Source of the DNA: Anastrepha obliqua
Taxonomy: Eukaryota > Arthropoda > Insecta > Diptera > Tephritidae
NCBI RefSeq assembly: GCF_027943255.1
Contig: NC_072893.1
Location: forward strand, 102,369,784-102,433,783
Direction: 5' to 3'
DNA: 64,000 bases
Shown here: positions 43,711-55,155 of the stretch, piece by piece
Numbering within the stretch: the stretch's first letter is position 1
How the letters are laid out: each line of letters begins with the position of its first letter
The notes under the pieces: generated by a model
What the model saw: only the letters and a program-made list of their open reading frames with translations
Told to the model about the DNA's origin: nothing
Databases searched by the model: none
Position numbers and translations under genes: made by a program

Positions 43711-44256
43711 CATAGTAATATAGAATCTCGCGCAAGGGAGATTACGGAGTTTCATTATAGAGCCCTCTGTGGCAATTACTTCGTGGTCTACACAAAGTTA
43801 AAGGCTGACGATGTCCGTAGCACTGTCCCAGCGCAGAGATGAAGGCACTCAAGGCCTGGTAGTGCTATTCGACTTCTAATTGTCTCGAGACATAAGGGAA
43901 AGCCCATTATTGACAAGATGCGAAGATTTAATTGTCTTTTCTCTAATTTCGATAAGTTCATGTAGCTCATTCCCTTACAAAAGCCGAATAAGTCCAAGTT
44001 TCAAACTTTGTGCAAATTAAAAAAAAAAATCAATACATTTTAATCAAACTTTCACATTTTTAATTAAAAATTTGGGAAAAATTCGAGTATGAATTTTTTT
44101 ATCATTGAATTCACTTTACAAGTTTCACTTTACTATGTAGTTTCAAAAATCAGGTTAATTTTTGACGATCTCTTTGCTGACGGTGTTGAGTGTGGACTCT
44201 ATGGTGAATTTCTTCGTTCAGAAAAGAACTTCTAATATTTAGGTGTAATGTGGATA
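43711..44256. other. Spacer, nothing recognised
   Basis: Contains no supported coding or repeat features before the irritans-type mariner. Confidence 0.4.
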
Positions 44257-45505
44257 CCAGGTATATACCATAATGTGTGTGACTGACACATAGATGGCGG
44301 CACTAGTACTAAATCAATATTTTTTTCGAAAGTTGGCAACCTTTTTAGGCTTACTGTCAAAATCATATGTTAATCCGACCATTTGTTTACAAGTTACAGT
44401 GCTTTAAGTGACGCTACTTTTGAGTTTTTAAAAAAAATGAATTCAAAGCAACTCCGTGTGCTGATTTATTATTGTTTTTTAATGAAAAAAAAATACTGTT
44501 CAATGCCAGGAATGGCTTGAAAAACATTATTCGGACTCTGCTCCACCAAAAAGAAGCATTTGTTATTGGTATGCCGAATTCAAGCGTGGTCGTACAGACA
44601 CCGATGACATTCCATCTACTGGAAGGCCAAAGGACGCTGTTATTCCGGAAAACGTTGAAAAAACACTGAAAATCATTATGTCCGACCGTAAAGTGATTGC
44701 TGACATTCTAAAGATATCAGCAGGCAGTGTACACACCATAATACACGGACATTTCGGTATGAAAAAGGTGTTTTCCAAATGGGTGCCGCGTTTGCTCACA
44801 CCGGAGCAAAAACAACAACGAATCGATGATTCAAAGAGCTGTTTGGACATGTCGGAGTTTTTGCGTCGGTACATCACAATGGATGAAACATGGATCCACC
44901 ATTTCACTCCAGAGTCAAATCGGCAGTCTGCTGAGTGGCATGTCCAAAGCGACCAAAGGCGCAGCAGTCGGCTGGCAAGATTATGGCGTCTGTATTTTGG
45001 GATGCGCATGGAATAATATTCATCGACTATCTCCAGAAGGGGCAGACCATCAACAGAGACTATTTATAGCGTTATTGGAGCGTTTGAAAGACGAAATCGC
45101 AAAGAAACGGCCTCATATAGCGAAGAAAAAAGTGTTGTTCCACCAAGACAATGCATCGTGTCACAAATCAATGAAAACGATGGCAAAATTGAACGAATTG
45201 GGTTTCGAATTGCTTCCCCATCCACCGTATTCTCCAGATTTGGCCCCCAGCGACTACTGGCTCTTCGCAAACCTCAAAAAGATGCTCCGTGGTAAGAGAT
45301 TTGGCTCAAATGATGAAGTAATCGCCGAAACTGAGGCCTATTTTGAAGGTAAAGAAAAATCGTTTTACAAAGGCGGTATCGAAAGATTGGAAAAGCGTTG
45401 GAATGATTGTATCTCCCTAAAAAGGGACTATGTTGATGAATAAAAACAAATTTTGGCAAAAAAATGTGTTTCAATTAATTAGTCACACACATTATTGAAC
45501 GAAGG
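44257..45505 (+). mobile_element. Irritans-type mariner, full length but defective
   Basis: About 1.25 kb. Near the ends, inverted copies of ATAATGTGTGTGACT occur (44269 and, reverse-complemented, about 45495). TA dinucleotides at 44255-44256 and 45506-45507 are the probable target duplication. The last 10-13 bases at each side are not clearly matched, so borders may be off by a few bases. Confidence 0.8.
44437..45443 (+). pseudogene. Irritans-subfamily (Himar1-like) mariner transposase
   Basis: The ATG at 44437 (MNSKQLRVLIYYCFLMKKK) runs into a poly(A) run where the frame shifts. Then follow ICYWYAEFKRGRTDTDDIPS, HTIIHGHFGMKKVFSKWVPR (WVP linker) and YITMDETWIHHFTPESNRQS (first Asp). Two more shifts flank IMASVFWDAHGIIFIDYLQK near 44960-45065. 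The final frame has VLFHQDNASCHKSMKTMAKL (second Asp), LLPHPPYSPDLAPSDYWLF (third Asp, 34 residues apart) and RWNDCISLKRDYVDE. The W-D-A-H-G-I-I-F-I-D-Y and ETWxHHxTPESNRQS signatures are those of Himar1 relatives. Catalytic residues survive; three frameshifts kill the gene. Confidence 0.9.
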
Positions 45506-45507
45506 TA

Positions 45508-46670
45508 GTAAGCTTAACGGTTTTTTATATTGTAATTAAACATCAATTAATCTCAAAACAACGCGAATTAAGTAGACTTTAATTTGGGCCAGCCTCATAT
45601 TGGGAGGTATATTATATGCTCGTGAATACAATCATATTATTGTATATTTATATATAAATACACATACACATTCAATATCATCTATAACAAGAAACCTACA
45701 TATGTAGGTATGTATGTAAATGAACACATTTTCCGTACGATGAAGGTATCTAAATACGAATGAAAAATCAATTTCATACACTCAAATGCTTCTACAGAAA
45801 TACATTTGTCATTGTAAAAAAATGTTCAGCCAGATTAAGCTGGTGCACCAACACAAATTTTCTGATTAAACTTAATCCCCTGAATTGATTTCACTCTGGT
45901 TCACAGAATGGGATGGCTTTCAAGAGTTCCGAAAAATGTTTGGATAAGCACTGTGCCATCAAAAAGTCAGCGCTCATAACAATGCAAAAACAAAATAAAT
46001 GAAATTTTTCCGGAAAAAAGCAAAAACCCAACAAAAAAGACACCAACTACTTTTTCGTAACTATTCAATTTCATAACTGGCGTCCTTCCACAAAAGCACA
46101 ACAATCAATTTCAGTGTTATATTACAATATTTTTGCATTTGCGCTTTGTTTTTAATAAAATACTATATTCTATAGCGCAAGGTGAGAACAGATATTTATT
46201 TCAAAATTGGGAATGGAAAAAATGCAAAAGGAAGTGTCAAGTTTTCGGAAATTTAAATTGAAAATTGTATATTCATGTGTATGTGACATATTAAGAAAAA
46301 AAACTTAAAATACCGGTAACATAAATTATAAAAGACTTAAATCTGCGCTTTCTTCGAGAGAGCCTGGCTTCCATCGATAGACCAAGAAAAGAAATTTATC
46401 AGAAAAGTAAAAGAAAAAAAGGGTTTTCAGTACGCAAAGTCGGCCGCCAATGAGCCAAAATGGTTTTGAGGTACCCATAAATTTTCTAAAAATTACGTTT
46501 CCAAGTAAAAACTTGCCAACAGCTTTTTAAAAATTATAATTGTTAGGTGCTGGTTTGGGAATGCTTGAACGTGGAGGAAATCGAATATCCGCACATAATT
46601 GAAATTAAGTGTTGGACCAGCGAATTTACCAGTACAAGTATTTGTATAAATAGCGCTTACATCGTTTTAT
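45508..46670. other. Spacer, nothing recognised
   Basis: ATAC/TATG microsatellites around 45640-45720. No coding evidence. Confidence 0.4.
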
Positions 46671-46966
46671 ATCATCGGTTATGGTCATTCGTTTAAAACT
46701 ATCGAAGTGTGCAGACGCGTTTTTCAATAGTGATCGTAAAGTGCCAACAAAGTGCATTGTAAAAATCAAAACAAAGCAAATAAACTCAGTGAAATAGACG
46801 CTTTAACTTGCTAAGTGAATCTTAGCAGCATATTTTATCAACACTAAAATAACTAAATAAATAAAAGGAAAAAAAAAATACAAAAACACTCGCGTAATGT
46901 CTGTAGAGCGCTCTCCGCCGAGCGAGTGGAGTGACCCGCTTGCTTTCGCGCCAAAACTTAAAAAAA

Positions 46967-48336
46967 ATGGGAACTCATCTCTCTCAAATTTGCATGCATT
47001 GTGAACGCAAAAATCTGCTCGATCTGTACCAACAGTTGTTACCCCAGCACCTTCAGCTACGCTCAGGTGGAGCGACCAATGCACAATCCCAAAAAGCAAC
47101 TCTAATCAGTTATACTATAACAACAACAAATACTCCAGTTACAACAATTGCATCTAACACCATAACCACAATAACAAACTTAGTAATTTCATCAGGAATA
47201 CCAATAATGTCCACAGGTAATTCAACATTGCAAAGCCAAGCACATACTGTAAACTATACACCAAAGTGCACGCGAAATTCCCCCCGTCACAGCATTCGAA
47301 GGTGGCAGAACAAGTAAAAAACAAAAATCACAAACACACGCGCAAACAAAGCAAACGTCTCTCACATCATATTGGTTGAGCGGTTCAAATAAATTCGCTC
47401 CTCTCGCTGATACGGATCATTCAGATTGTGACAGTGGGACAATGTCAACTTTAACGGAAAAAAATTCATACACCCAAACCACTCCCCATATATATTCAAA
47501 ATGTTGAAAATATCAACAATCTTACCAAAGCACTAAATTGCATCAAACAAATAAAATATGAAATGAAGGTTTTAAGTAACAACGAAAGAAAAATACAAGT
47601 CATAGATTCAATGAACTACACATCAATAATAAAATTATTAAAAGAGAAGTCAACGCAATACTACACTTTCAAGCCAAAGGAACAAAGGGGGTTTAAGGTA
47701 ATTTTGCGTAATATGCACCACTCAACTGATGTTAAAGAAATAACTCAAGAGCTTAGCGAACATGGCCACGAAGTAGTTTATATCCAAAAGATCTTGCAAT
47801 CACGAACTAAAAAGCCTCTTCCAATGTTTTCTATAGAACTCAAACCAGACCCAAAAAAAAAATATATATATATATTCCCTAACATCCCTGCTACATTGTA
47901 AAATAAGCTTTGAACCACCTCACAAAAAAAAATTATAGCAACTGTCAAAAATATGGACACACAAAAAACTTCTGCTCCAAAATTCCAATATGCGTTAAAT
48001 GCGCAGGAGAACACAAAAACAGCGAATGTAAATTAAATATGGACAGCAGTAAAATCAAATGCGCTCGGAGAAAATCATACCGCAAACTATAAAGGATGCA
48101 TGGTATACAAGTCCTTAAAAATTAAGCGTCTCCCAGCACTAAAACCAAAAGGCACAACTTTAAATGCCGATGAGCTTCCAAAGCAAGCACAAAAAGAAAA
48201 AAGCCAAAATCTTCACTTGCAAATGGTAACACCAAATAAAACATTTGCACAGGTAGTACCCACGAAAACTGACTCTCCGCCGACAAATAACGAACTCAAC
48301 GAAATTAAGGAAATGATGAAGCAACTTATATCCTAA
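46967..48336 (+). pseudogene. Jockey-clade ORF1 (gag-like nucleic-acid binding)
   Basis: The ATG at 46967 starts a Thr/Asn-rich N-terminus that stops at 47317. A second frame (47563-47901) carries TQYYTFKPKEQRGFKVILRN, HHSTDVKEITQELSEHGHEV and LPMFSIELKPDPKKK, the conserved RNA-binding-like region upstream of the zinc knuckles. A third gives NCQKYGHTKNFCSKIP and CVKCAGEHKNSEC, two CCHC knuckles. The third knuckle, GENHTANYKGC, is broken by a small deletion near 48070. A Lys-rich tail ends at 48336. ORF1 proteins of this type coat element RNA. Confidence 0.82.
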
Positions 48337-48379
48337 ATGTCAAATATGATGACTATTATCACCCTGCTTGTTTCAAAAA

Positions 48380-50850
48380 TAGATGGACAAATAAATGATC
48401 TGAAACTAGCTCTATGGAATGCAAACGGCTTTGGTCGGCATGTCTTGGAACTTAAAACTTTCCTAGTTGAAAATAGAATAGATATTCTACTAGTTTCAGA
48501 AACACACTTTACGGAAAAGAAAAATAAATAAAATAAATGAAAATACAAATTCCAGACTACAATATATTTTTCACCAATCATCCGGACAAAAAGGCATATG
48601 GGTGTTCAGCTATAATATTACGAAAAGCAGTCAAATGTCTTATAATGGACCCGTACAAAAAAGACAACATCCAAGCTACAACTGTCCAAATTGAACACCA
48701 AATGTGGCCCCTGATGATATCAGCTGCATATTGTCCACCGAAATACAACAACTCGACGACCCAATACTTGGACTATCTCCCAACTTTCGGCAGCAGGTTT
48801 ATTTGCGGAGGTGACTATAACGTAAAACACACACATGGGGATCAAGACTGACAAACACCAAAGGATGCAATATGGATGCAATACAAAAAAGGGAAAGCGA
48901 CTACATAAGTACAGCTGACCCTACCTACTGGCCAACCACATAAATAAAAAGCCAGATCTTATCGAATTTTTGATGTACAAAGGTGTATATAGAAATCAAC
49001 TCAGAATTAAACCTAACTTCGACTTGTCATCAGATCATTCGCCAATATTTTTATGGTATCAAACAACTATTGAGTCCCAAGTACATTTCTCAAAATTATA
49101 CAATAAAAACACAGACTAGGAAATTTTCCGAGAAACTATTATAAGCGCAATTGACTGCAATGTACCACTTAAGACTGAAGAACAAATCGACGTCGCTATT
49201 GCGTTTTTCACTAATGCAAACATTCACGCAATAACCTTATCAACACCAACAGTCAAACACACAACCAAAAAAAAATATATTCCGGACTATATTAGACAGA
49301 AGATAAAACTTAAAAGAAAATTAAGGAAACAATGGCAAACAACAAGACATCCAGACGACAAAACAATCTTAAACAAAATGACTAAAGATATTAAACCGAT
49401 GTTAAAGGAATTTGAAAATAAAAAGCTACAATCTTACCTGACAAATTTAGACCCTACAAAAAATGACAAATTCTCACTATGGAAAGCGACGAAGAACATT
49501 AACAAAACAACACTTCACCAACATGCAATTCTGACCGAAAATGATAAACCTTCAAAACACCTTCTACAATCCAAAAAATAGGCAACAAAATTACTTACCT
49601 GAATCATTCGAAAAATCAGAAAGATAACCATACATGAAATACTGCCAAAAATGAAGAATATAATCAATAAAAAATCACCAGGCTACGACAGAATTAATGG
49701 ACAAATTATAAAAAATCTACCCAGCAATGGAATTAAGTATCTAAGGAATATACATATTTAATTCGTCAATAAGACTCAAATATTTCCCTTTGCCTTGGAA
49801 ATTTTCTGGAATAATTGCTCAGCTAAAACCAAATAAAGATGAAAACAAGCCTTCATCATACAGGCCTATAAGCCTCTTGCCTATTTTGTCGAAGCTATTT
49901 GAACAACTGATTTATGACCGCCTTGATCCCCTAATACAATACAATCGAACGACATCATTCCTTCTCATCAATTTGGATTTCGGCGAAAACATTCAACGAT
50001 ACAACAGGTACACAGAGTAAAAAACAAAATACAAAAGGAAATTGACAACAAAAATTATTGCGTCGCAGTCTATCTTGACGTGGCTAAGGCCTTTGGCAGT
50101 GTATGGCATCCCGGACTATTGCACAAATTAAAAAAAATACTTTCAACTGATATTATCTACTCTTGCGGAGTTACCTTAATGAAAGATATTTTTATGTTAA
50201 ATATCACGACGAATGCTCTGATGTACTACGTGTGGAAGCAGGTGTTCCACAAGGAAGCGTTTTGGGGCCACTCTTATACATTATCTATATACATGATATA
50301 CCCAGCCCAAGTGACGATAGCATGATTGCAACTTTTGCTGATGACACCGTTTTAATGACATCGAACAAAAACATAAATGTTGCCACAAATAAACTTCAAC
50401 AACTACTTAACACAACGCTGGCCTGGTTCAATACATGGTGAATCGAAATTAACACATATAAAACTATCCAAGTAATATACACAAACAGAAAGTATGATCC
50501 ACAAACATTGACAATAAATAATAGAGTCATTAAATATGATACAAAAGCCAAATATTTAGGCATAATAATTGATGCAAAACTGATCTGGAAGGAGCAAATA
50601 CTTCAAAAGAGAAACGAAGTTAAAAACAGATTCAGACAACTCTACTGGCTACAACGAAACGGCTCGCGACTTTCACTTGGTAATAAATTGTTAGTCTACA
50701 AAGCTCTTATAACTCCAATCTGGAAATATGGCATCGAACTATGGGGAACAGCAAGCAAATCAAACATTAAAACAATGACGATATACACAAAATTAAATTT
50801 ATGGAAGACGTCATTCGAGAATGCAGCACAAAACATATTCACAGACTAGA
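48380..50850 (+). pseudogene. Jockey-clade ORF2 (endonuclease and reverse transcriptase)
   Basis: The endonuclease part starts LKLALWNANGFGRHVLELKT and has DILLVSETHFTEK, then ISAAYCPPKYNN and FICGGDYNVKHTHGD. The RT part, over many frames, shows PSSYRPISLLPILSKLFEQL, CVAVYLDVAKAFGSVWHPGL (normally D-V-x-x-A-F-D), AGVPQGSVLGPLLYIIYIHD, IATFADDTVLM (catalytic F-A-D-D) and TKAKYLGIIIDAKLIWKEQI. At least eight stops or shifts lie between 48530 and 50850. The coding order and the lack of an RNase H domain fit the Jockey clade. Long dead. Confidence 0.85.
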
Positions 50851-51093
50851 AGACTAAAACGAATAACTCCGACAGCCCTAGCAGATACTTCATCACTAAA
50901 ATGAACATCAACCTGTTCTATGTTTTATGTCATATAATTCTTATTTGCATTATCCCTCTTATGTTGTAAAAAGAAATGTACTTTAAATAATGATTTAATG
51001 TAACGCTTATATTTCCATAATTGTTATAAAAATTACTAAGTGTCAAAAGTTGAGAGATGTAGTAAATTGGAAACAAAAAAAAAAAAACCAAAA

Positions 51094-51372
51094 TCGTTTA
51101 TTGGGTGCCTGGTGCAGCACTCCTCCAATTTTTGTTGTGCGTCTTGATATTTTTTCACAAATGAAGGGACCCATAGTTGTATGCCATTTCCGAACGGCAA
51201 ATTGGTTTTCATGAGTGGTACAAATATATTCGGTGGATTACCATTGCCTGCAGCGAGTGGACCGATATTCGAGGAACATTTGCTATCATTTTAGTGCTTC
51301 ATGCCTGGGATTTCGAAACAGGGCACTAAGGAAGGATAGCCACGCACCAACTCATTCGGCTACGACGGTTAA
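51094..51372 (-). repeat. SINE copy, degenerate, minus strand
   Basis: The plus strand shows the reversed family: TTGGGTGCCTGGTGCAGCAC, TGTGCGTCTTGATATTTTTT, CCGAACGGCAAATTGGTTTT, TTTCGAAACAGGGCACT, CAACTCATTCGGCTACGACG. The 3' terminal segment (GCGCGTACACCCTTT) is absent where the Jockey poly(A) ends, so the retrotransposon may have inserted into this copy or a deletion removed it. It is more diverged than the neighbour at 51.6 kb. Confidence 0.75.
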
Positions 51373-51626
51373 ACGAAATACTAATAATAATAAAGCTAAA
51401 AAAGAGCCTAAAATTTTTGGTTAAAAAATTACTAAAAATTTTGATTTGACTTAAAGAAAACGAGTTATCGTACGCTTTCTAAGTAAATGCGGACACATGG
51501 GCTGTAAAGTCCCGGGCCTCACACATAGATGGAGGTAGATAGTATTATTGCATTCACCTCTTTTTCGGTTACTACTAACTTTAAAAAGACAGCTGTTAAA
51601 ATTTCATATTCTATTAATTTTTTTTT

Positions 51627-51940
51627 ATAATTGGCGCGTACACCCTTTTTGGGTGTTTGGTCGAGCTCCTCCTCCTATTTGTGGTGTGCGTCTTGATGTT
51701 GTTCCACAAATGGAGGGACCTACAGTTTCAAGCCGACTCCGAACGGCAAATATTTTTATGAGGAGCTTTTTCATGGCAGAAATACGATCGGAGGTTTGCC
51801 ATTGGCTGTCGAGGGGCGATCGCTATTAGAAAATATGTACTTTCTATCATTTGGTGTTTCATCTCCTGGGTTTCGAACCAGAGCACTACCGAATAATACT
51901 CACGCATCAACCCATTCGATTACGGCGGCCGCCGTATATA
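51627..51940 (-). repeat. tRNA-related SINE copy, minus strand
   Basis: Complete in reverse: TAATTGGCGCGTACACCCTT and GGTCGAGCTCCTCCTCCTAT at the 3' side; CCGACTCCGAACGGCAAATA in the body; GGTTTCGAACCAGAGCAC at the B-box position; and TTACGGCGGCCGCCGTA at the head. The tail on its own strand is ATTAT followed by A's, not (TA)n, so tail type varies within the family. Confidence 0.88.
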
Positions 51941-53345
51941 ATACGATAGCTTGAGAAAAATGAAGCGCCCAATTGCGCGCTCTGTATACATATACAATTC
52001 ATACATATACCGCATTTAACTAACGTCTTAGTCGGCAATGTTAGTGTAGATGAAAGAAATAGCAATTTGACATGGACGCCAGAGCAAGCGCAGAAAATGC
52101 AATGAACATGGCAACTGAAGCAATGGAGAGTACGGTCTCGGCCAAGCAAAGGATAGTTTCAAGTCTCCATTATTATATACTGCATGAGAGCAAGACTTGT
52201 GCTTTGCTGTCATTTCTAAAATAGTTCACAATGTCATTCGCCATTTAGAAGAATGCAGTAAAATTTATGTAGATGAATGTTGAAACAAATCTCTTCACCT
52301 CCCACGAAACTGTAATACAAGTGTACTTATATATATATATATATATATATGTATGTACATATGTATTAACCTCAATTCTAATAACCGAAGATTTAGCCAA
52401 ATAGAGCACCCATTTGAACTCTCGCTATTTAGCAACATATTCAATTCTGTGGCCAATTACGCAACCATTGGAATGGTGCATTCAACATCTGCCCCCTTTC
52501 ATCCGGATATGGCAGTGAATCTGTGAAACGTGTGAGAACCCATTAGCATTCCAATGTGGTCAGAAATTTTTACTCGTTTGATTTTACTAGCTGGTTGGTA
52601 GGTAATCGTTTGGCAAAAACATGATTTGTGTGGCCTAAAATGCCAAAATCAGTTTTGGCCCGCATGTCGTTCATGCGCCAACATTGTGGTTGACGCCATA
52701 ACACATTCAACGCTTTAACGTATAGCATTTCGTGTACATGGTGCTGACCGCCCCAAAGCTGTTGGGAGAATGGATGTCGTGCATATCAAACAATGGTTTG
52801 CACTATTTTGTGCGTTTCTTCAAAAGCAATAACATCAATGTTGAATACCAACGGTTTCGCTTATATACATGTACATACATATGTATATGAGCACAGGTAT
52901 TTATATATAAAAAACTATGTACGAGTATGCTTGTACTTATAAATAAATATATAAAGTACGAGTGCAAAGTCAACAAGCAAAAAACACAACAGTGAATATT
53001 GCAAATGTATGCACAAATTTTAGAAATCCTCTGAAGGGGTATATAAGGAGTGGATTGAAGAGGGTACCTACCTCACAGAATTTTCGGCACAAGTAATAAT
53101 TTTCCAGCCAATAGCCAGTAAAGGATGTAAAAAAATGCTGCTAATGTCTAAAAGAAAGCTACTTACTCTTCGAACTGTAAGCCTTATGTGAGCCCTAAGA
53201 CTAGAAGTCTGTTCCCGTACTGGTGGTTAGTATCAGTTTAGCGGAGTCTACGTAGATACAGTCCCGAATCAAAATCCAGTAAGAAAAATCCGACTTTGTG
53301 ATATTTCGGTTGGTAAATTATACCAGTAATTTCGTTATATGAAGT
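51941..53345. other. Long spacer, nothing recognised
   Basis: Contains a (TA)n microsatellite at 52329-52351. A GTATATAAGGAG at 53038 resembles a TATA box, but no gene is visible downstream on that strand. A 50-codon plus frame at 52071 (MDARASAENAMNMATEAMES) is noted but unsupported. Confidence 0.35.
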
Positions 53346-53618
53346 TCTCGTCTGGTCCAACGCGCTGCAGAACTAAGAAGCATCCCAGAACCTGCTCTCA
53401 TTGGAATCGATGAGGGGCATCAGGCCACCCTTAATCTAGCGCTTAACACATTGATGAATTTGATAGCCATTGGCATTGTAGGCAATTATACTACTGCATG
53501 TAACTCAACCGGATTGTGGTGTTCGGGCCTCAACCAAGACTTAACCTACGGACACCCCAATGTCTTTAGAAAGATTGAGTTCATCCATTTGGAATACATA
53601 CTCTTTGTAAAATAAAAG
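53346..53618 (+). other. Open frame without start codon, unidentified
   Basis: A plus-strand frame of about 88 codons is open from just after a stop at 53343 to the TAA at 53616. It includes LVQRAAELRSIPEPALIGID, EGHQATLNLALNTLMNLIAI and LWCSGLNQDLTYGHPNVFRK. It has no early ATG. Composition is protein-like and not AT-driven, so it may be a relic of a retroelement or an exon. I recognise no family. It lies on the opposite strand from the MORN gene and ends 60 bp from it. Confidence 0.25.
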
Positions 53619-53676
53619 AAAATATAAAAACGATATGAACTTATTCCCAAACCCAATACTTAAAAGAAAAACTTCG

Positions 53677-54417
53677 CTATCCATTACACGAAATTACCAT
53701 TGGTATTGGATACGGTGTTGGTTTCTCCACCTGATTGCGGAAATCAACCATGACCATCGAAGTCTTACACACATCGTTCTTCCACATACCTTTCTGTGCC
53801 TGACCAGTATGCATGCGATAGAATGTACCTTCGCCATTTTTGAATTCCCTCGCGTAATGCCCCTCATAACGATTACCGTTTGCTGTCAATAGAATTAGAA
53901 GAGCATGCATAACGCAAATTTTAGCTCATTATGAAATTGTCGACCCAAGAATTCCCAACTGACCATAGAAGTGTACGCCTACGCCATGCTTTACATCTGC
54001 TTCCCACTCGCCCATGTAAATTGAACCATCTTTATACCACATAACACCCAATCCGTGTCGTCTGTTCTTTTGCCACCATCCGTAGTAGACACCGTCATGG
54101 AAAAACTGTTTTCCCTCACCCCATTTCATATCGTGTTGCCATTCACCAATATATATTCTCTCGGCAGTACCATTTGGCAAACGGTTGCGCATCGTTCCGT
54201 AACCCTGGCGTTTACCATTCCGCCACTCCCCATCGTAGATAAGATGCTTTTGTATCACCTTAACTCCATATCGATGATGCTGACTTCGGACCCAGTAGCC
54301 CTTGTAGGTGCCACCACCCGGGAAAAAGAATGCCGCCCGCGCACCCGCACTCACGGCCTTAGTATGATTTTTATGCTCGCAAGTCAACACACAGCGGGCA
54401 CGAAATTTATCCGTGTG
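53677..54417 (-). CDS. MORN3: MORN-repeat protein, MORN3-like (two visible exons, 5' incomplete)
   Basis: The upstream exon (54417 down to 53964) and the last exon (53882-53677) are joined across an 81-bp intron with GT (53963-53962) and AG (53884-53883). Splicing turns the codons TAT-G and CA into Tyr-Ala and continues the repeats in frame. About seven MORN repeats are visible, such as GTYKGYWVRSQHHRYGVKVI, LIYDGEWRNGKRQGYGTM, IYIGEWQHDMKWGEGKQFF, SIYMGEWEADVKHGVGVHFY and NRYEGHYAREFKNGEGTFY. The ending (MVMVDFRNQ...TPYPIPMV) recalls MORN3. MORN proteins are scaffolds, and MORN3 is linked to male germ cells. There is no ATG at the 5' side. A pyrimidine-rich run then TGTAG at 54418 suggests an acceptor, so a first exon lies farther up or is lost. 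Confidence 0.75.
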
Positions 54418-54479
54418 CTACACTGTGTCATTGTTGTGAAATTGAAGAGTGAATTGAGTTAAATGCAATAATATAAAAA

Positions 54480-54640
54480 TTCAGTTTTACTCTTTTAATT
54501 TAATGTTGCTTAATTTGACGAGAAATCTATTTTGAAGTTTGTAAAGGGAGCTCATCTACTTAGTTTTTGAATTTGTCGCCAGCTACATAATGAGAACTCA
54601 GCCGTGGTAAATTGTAAATTTGCATTGAGGTATATTAACA
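54480..54640. other. MORN gene upstream flank
   Basis: AT-rich with no recognisable start exon or promoter element. Confidence 0.3.
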
Positions 54641-54705
54641 TTGTATATATAACGGTTGTATGTGTAACGGTATAACGGAATCTGGAAACAAAATTCAAAT
54701 GAATG
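54641..54705 (+). repeat. INE-1-like scrap
   Basis: ACGGTTGTATGTGTAACGGT followed by ATAACGGAATCTGG repeats the phrase found inside the INE-1-like fragment at 43610. Short, but distinctive enough to note. Confidence 0.45.
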
Positions 54706-55155
54706 TCAGAACGTCAAAAGGTCTATCACACGTTTGTATTTACAAACAAATAAAAAGAAATCAAAAATCGATTTGACATTCAAATCTTCAAAACTCAAAA
54801 CCAAAAAAGAAAAAAATCAGCTGCTCTAGCATGATTCAATAATAAGACGTTTGCTCAGTAAGCAGCTTTCTAATTCCTTCTTGACAAATCCGCTCTCTTA
54901 GCAAGACACTGTAAAGTAAAATTTGTAGAAAAAACATTTCATTTTCAAAATTATCTGCTTATGAGCAACAATTCGCTGACGAGTTTGTATCGGTATGTCC
55001 AGGACTAGTACCATTTGGAATACATCCTGACATATGAACCGCTTAAGTCAGGTTATTCAAATATTAATTAAAATTTATTTTTAAAACCGTTTGCAGTTTG
55101 TTTCCATTTACGTAAGAAATACTGTTTTGCTACCATTTTTACCAAATACTTCTGT
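54706..55155. other. Spacer, nothing recognised
   Basis: No supported features. Confidence 0.4.

Larger units (their letters stand above)
46671..51087 (+). mobile_element. Jockey-clade non-LTR retrotransposon, nearly full length, defective
   Basis: Runs from a likely 5' UTR (TCATTCGTTTAAAACTATCG near 46683, reminiscent of the CATTCG start of Jockey/Doc/F-type elements) through ORF1 and ORF2. It ends in a short 3' UTR with a poly(A) run at 51075-51087. The 5' border is estimated. A weak 7-bp match (ATCGTTT at about 46662 and just after the poly(A)) might be the target duplication. Directly after the tail lies a minus-strand SINE. Confidence 0.8.

Noticed and set aside
53030..53060. TATA-box-like GTATATAAGGAG as a promoter
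   Set aside because: No gene or initiator-like context downstream; such motifs are frequent by chance in AT-rich DNA.
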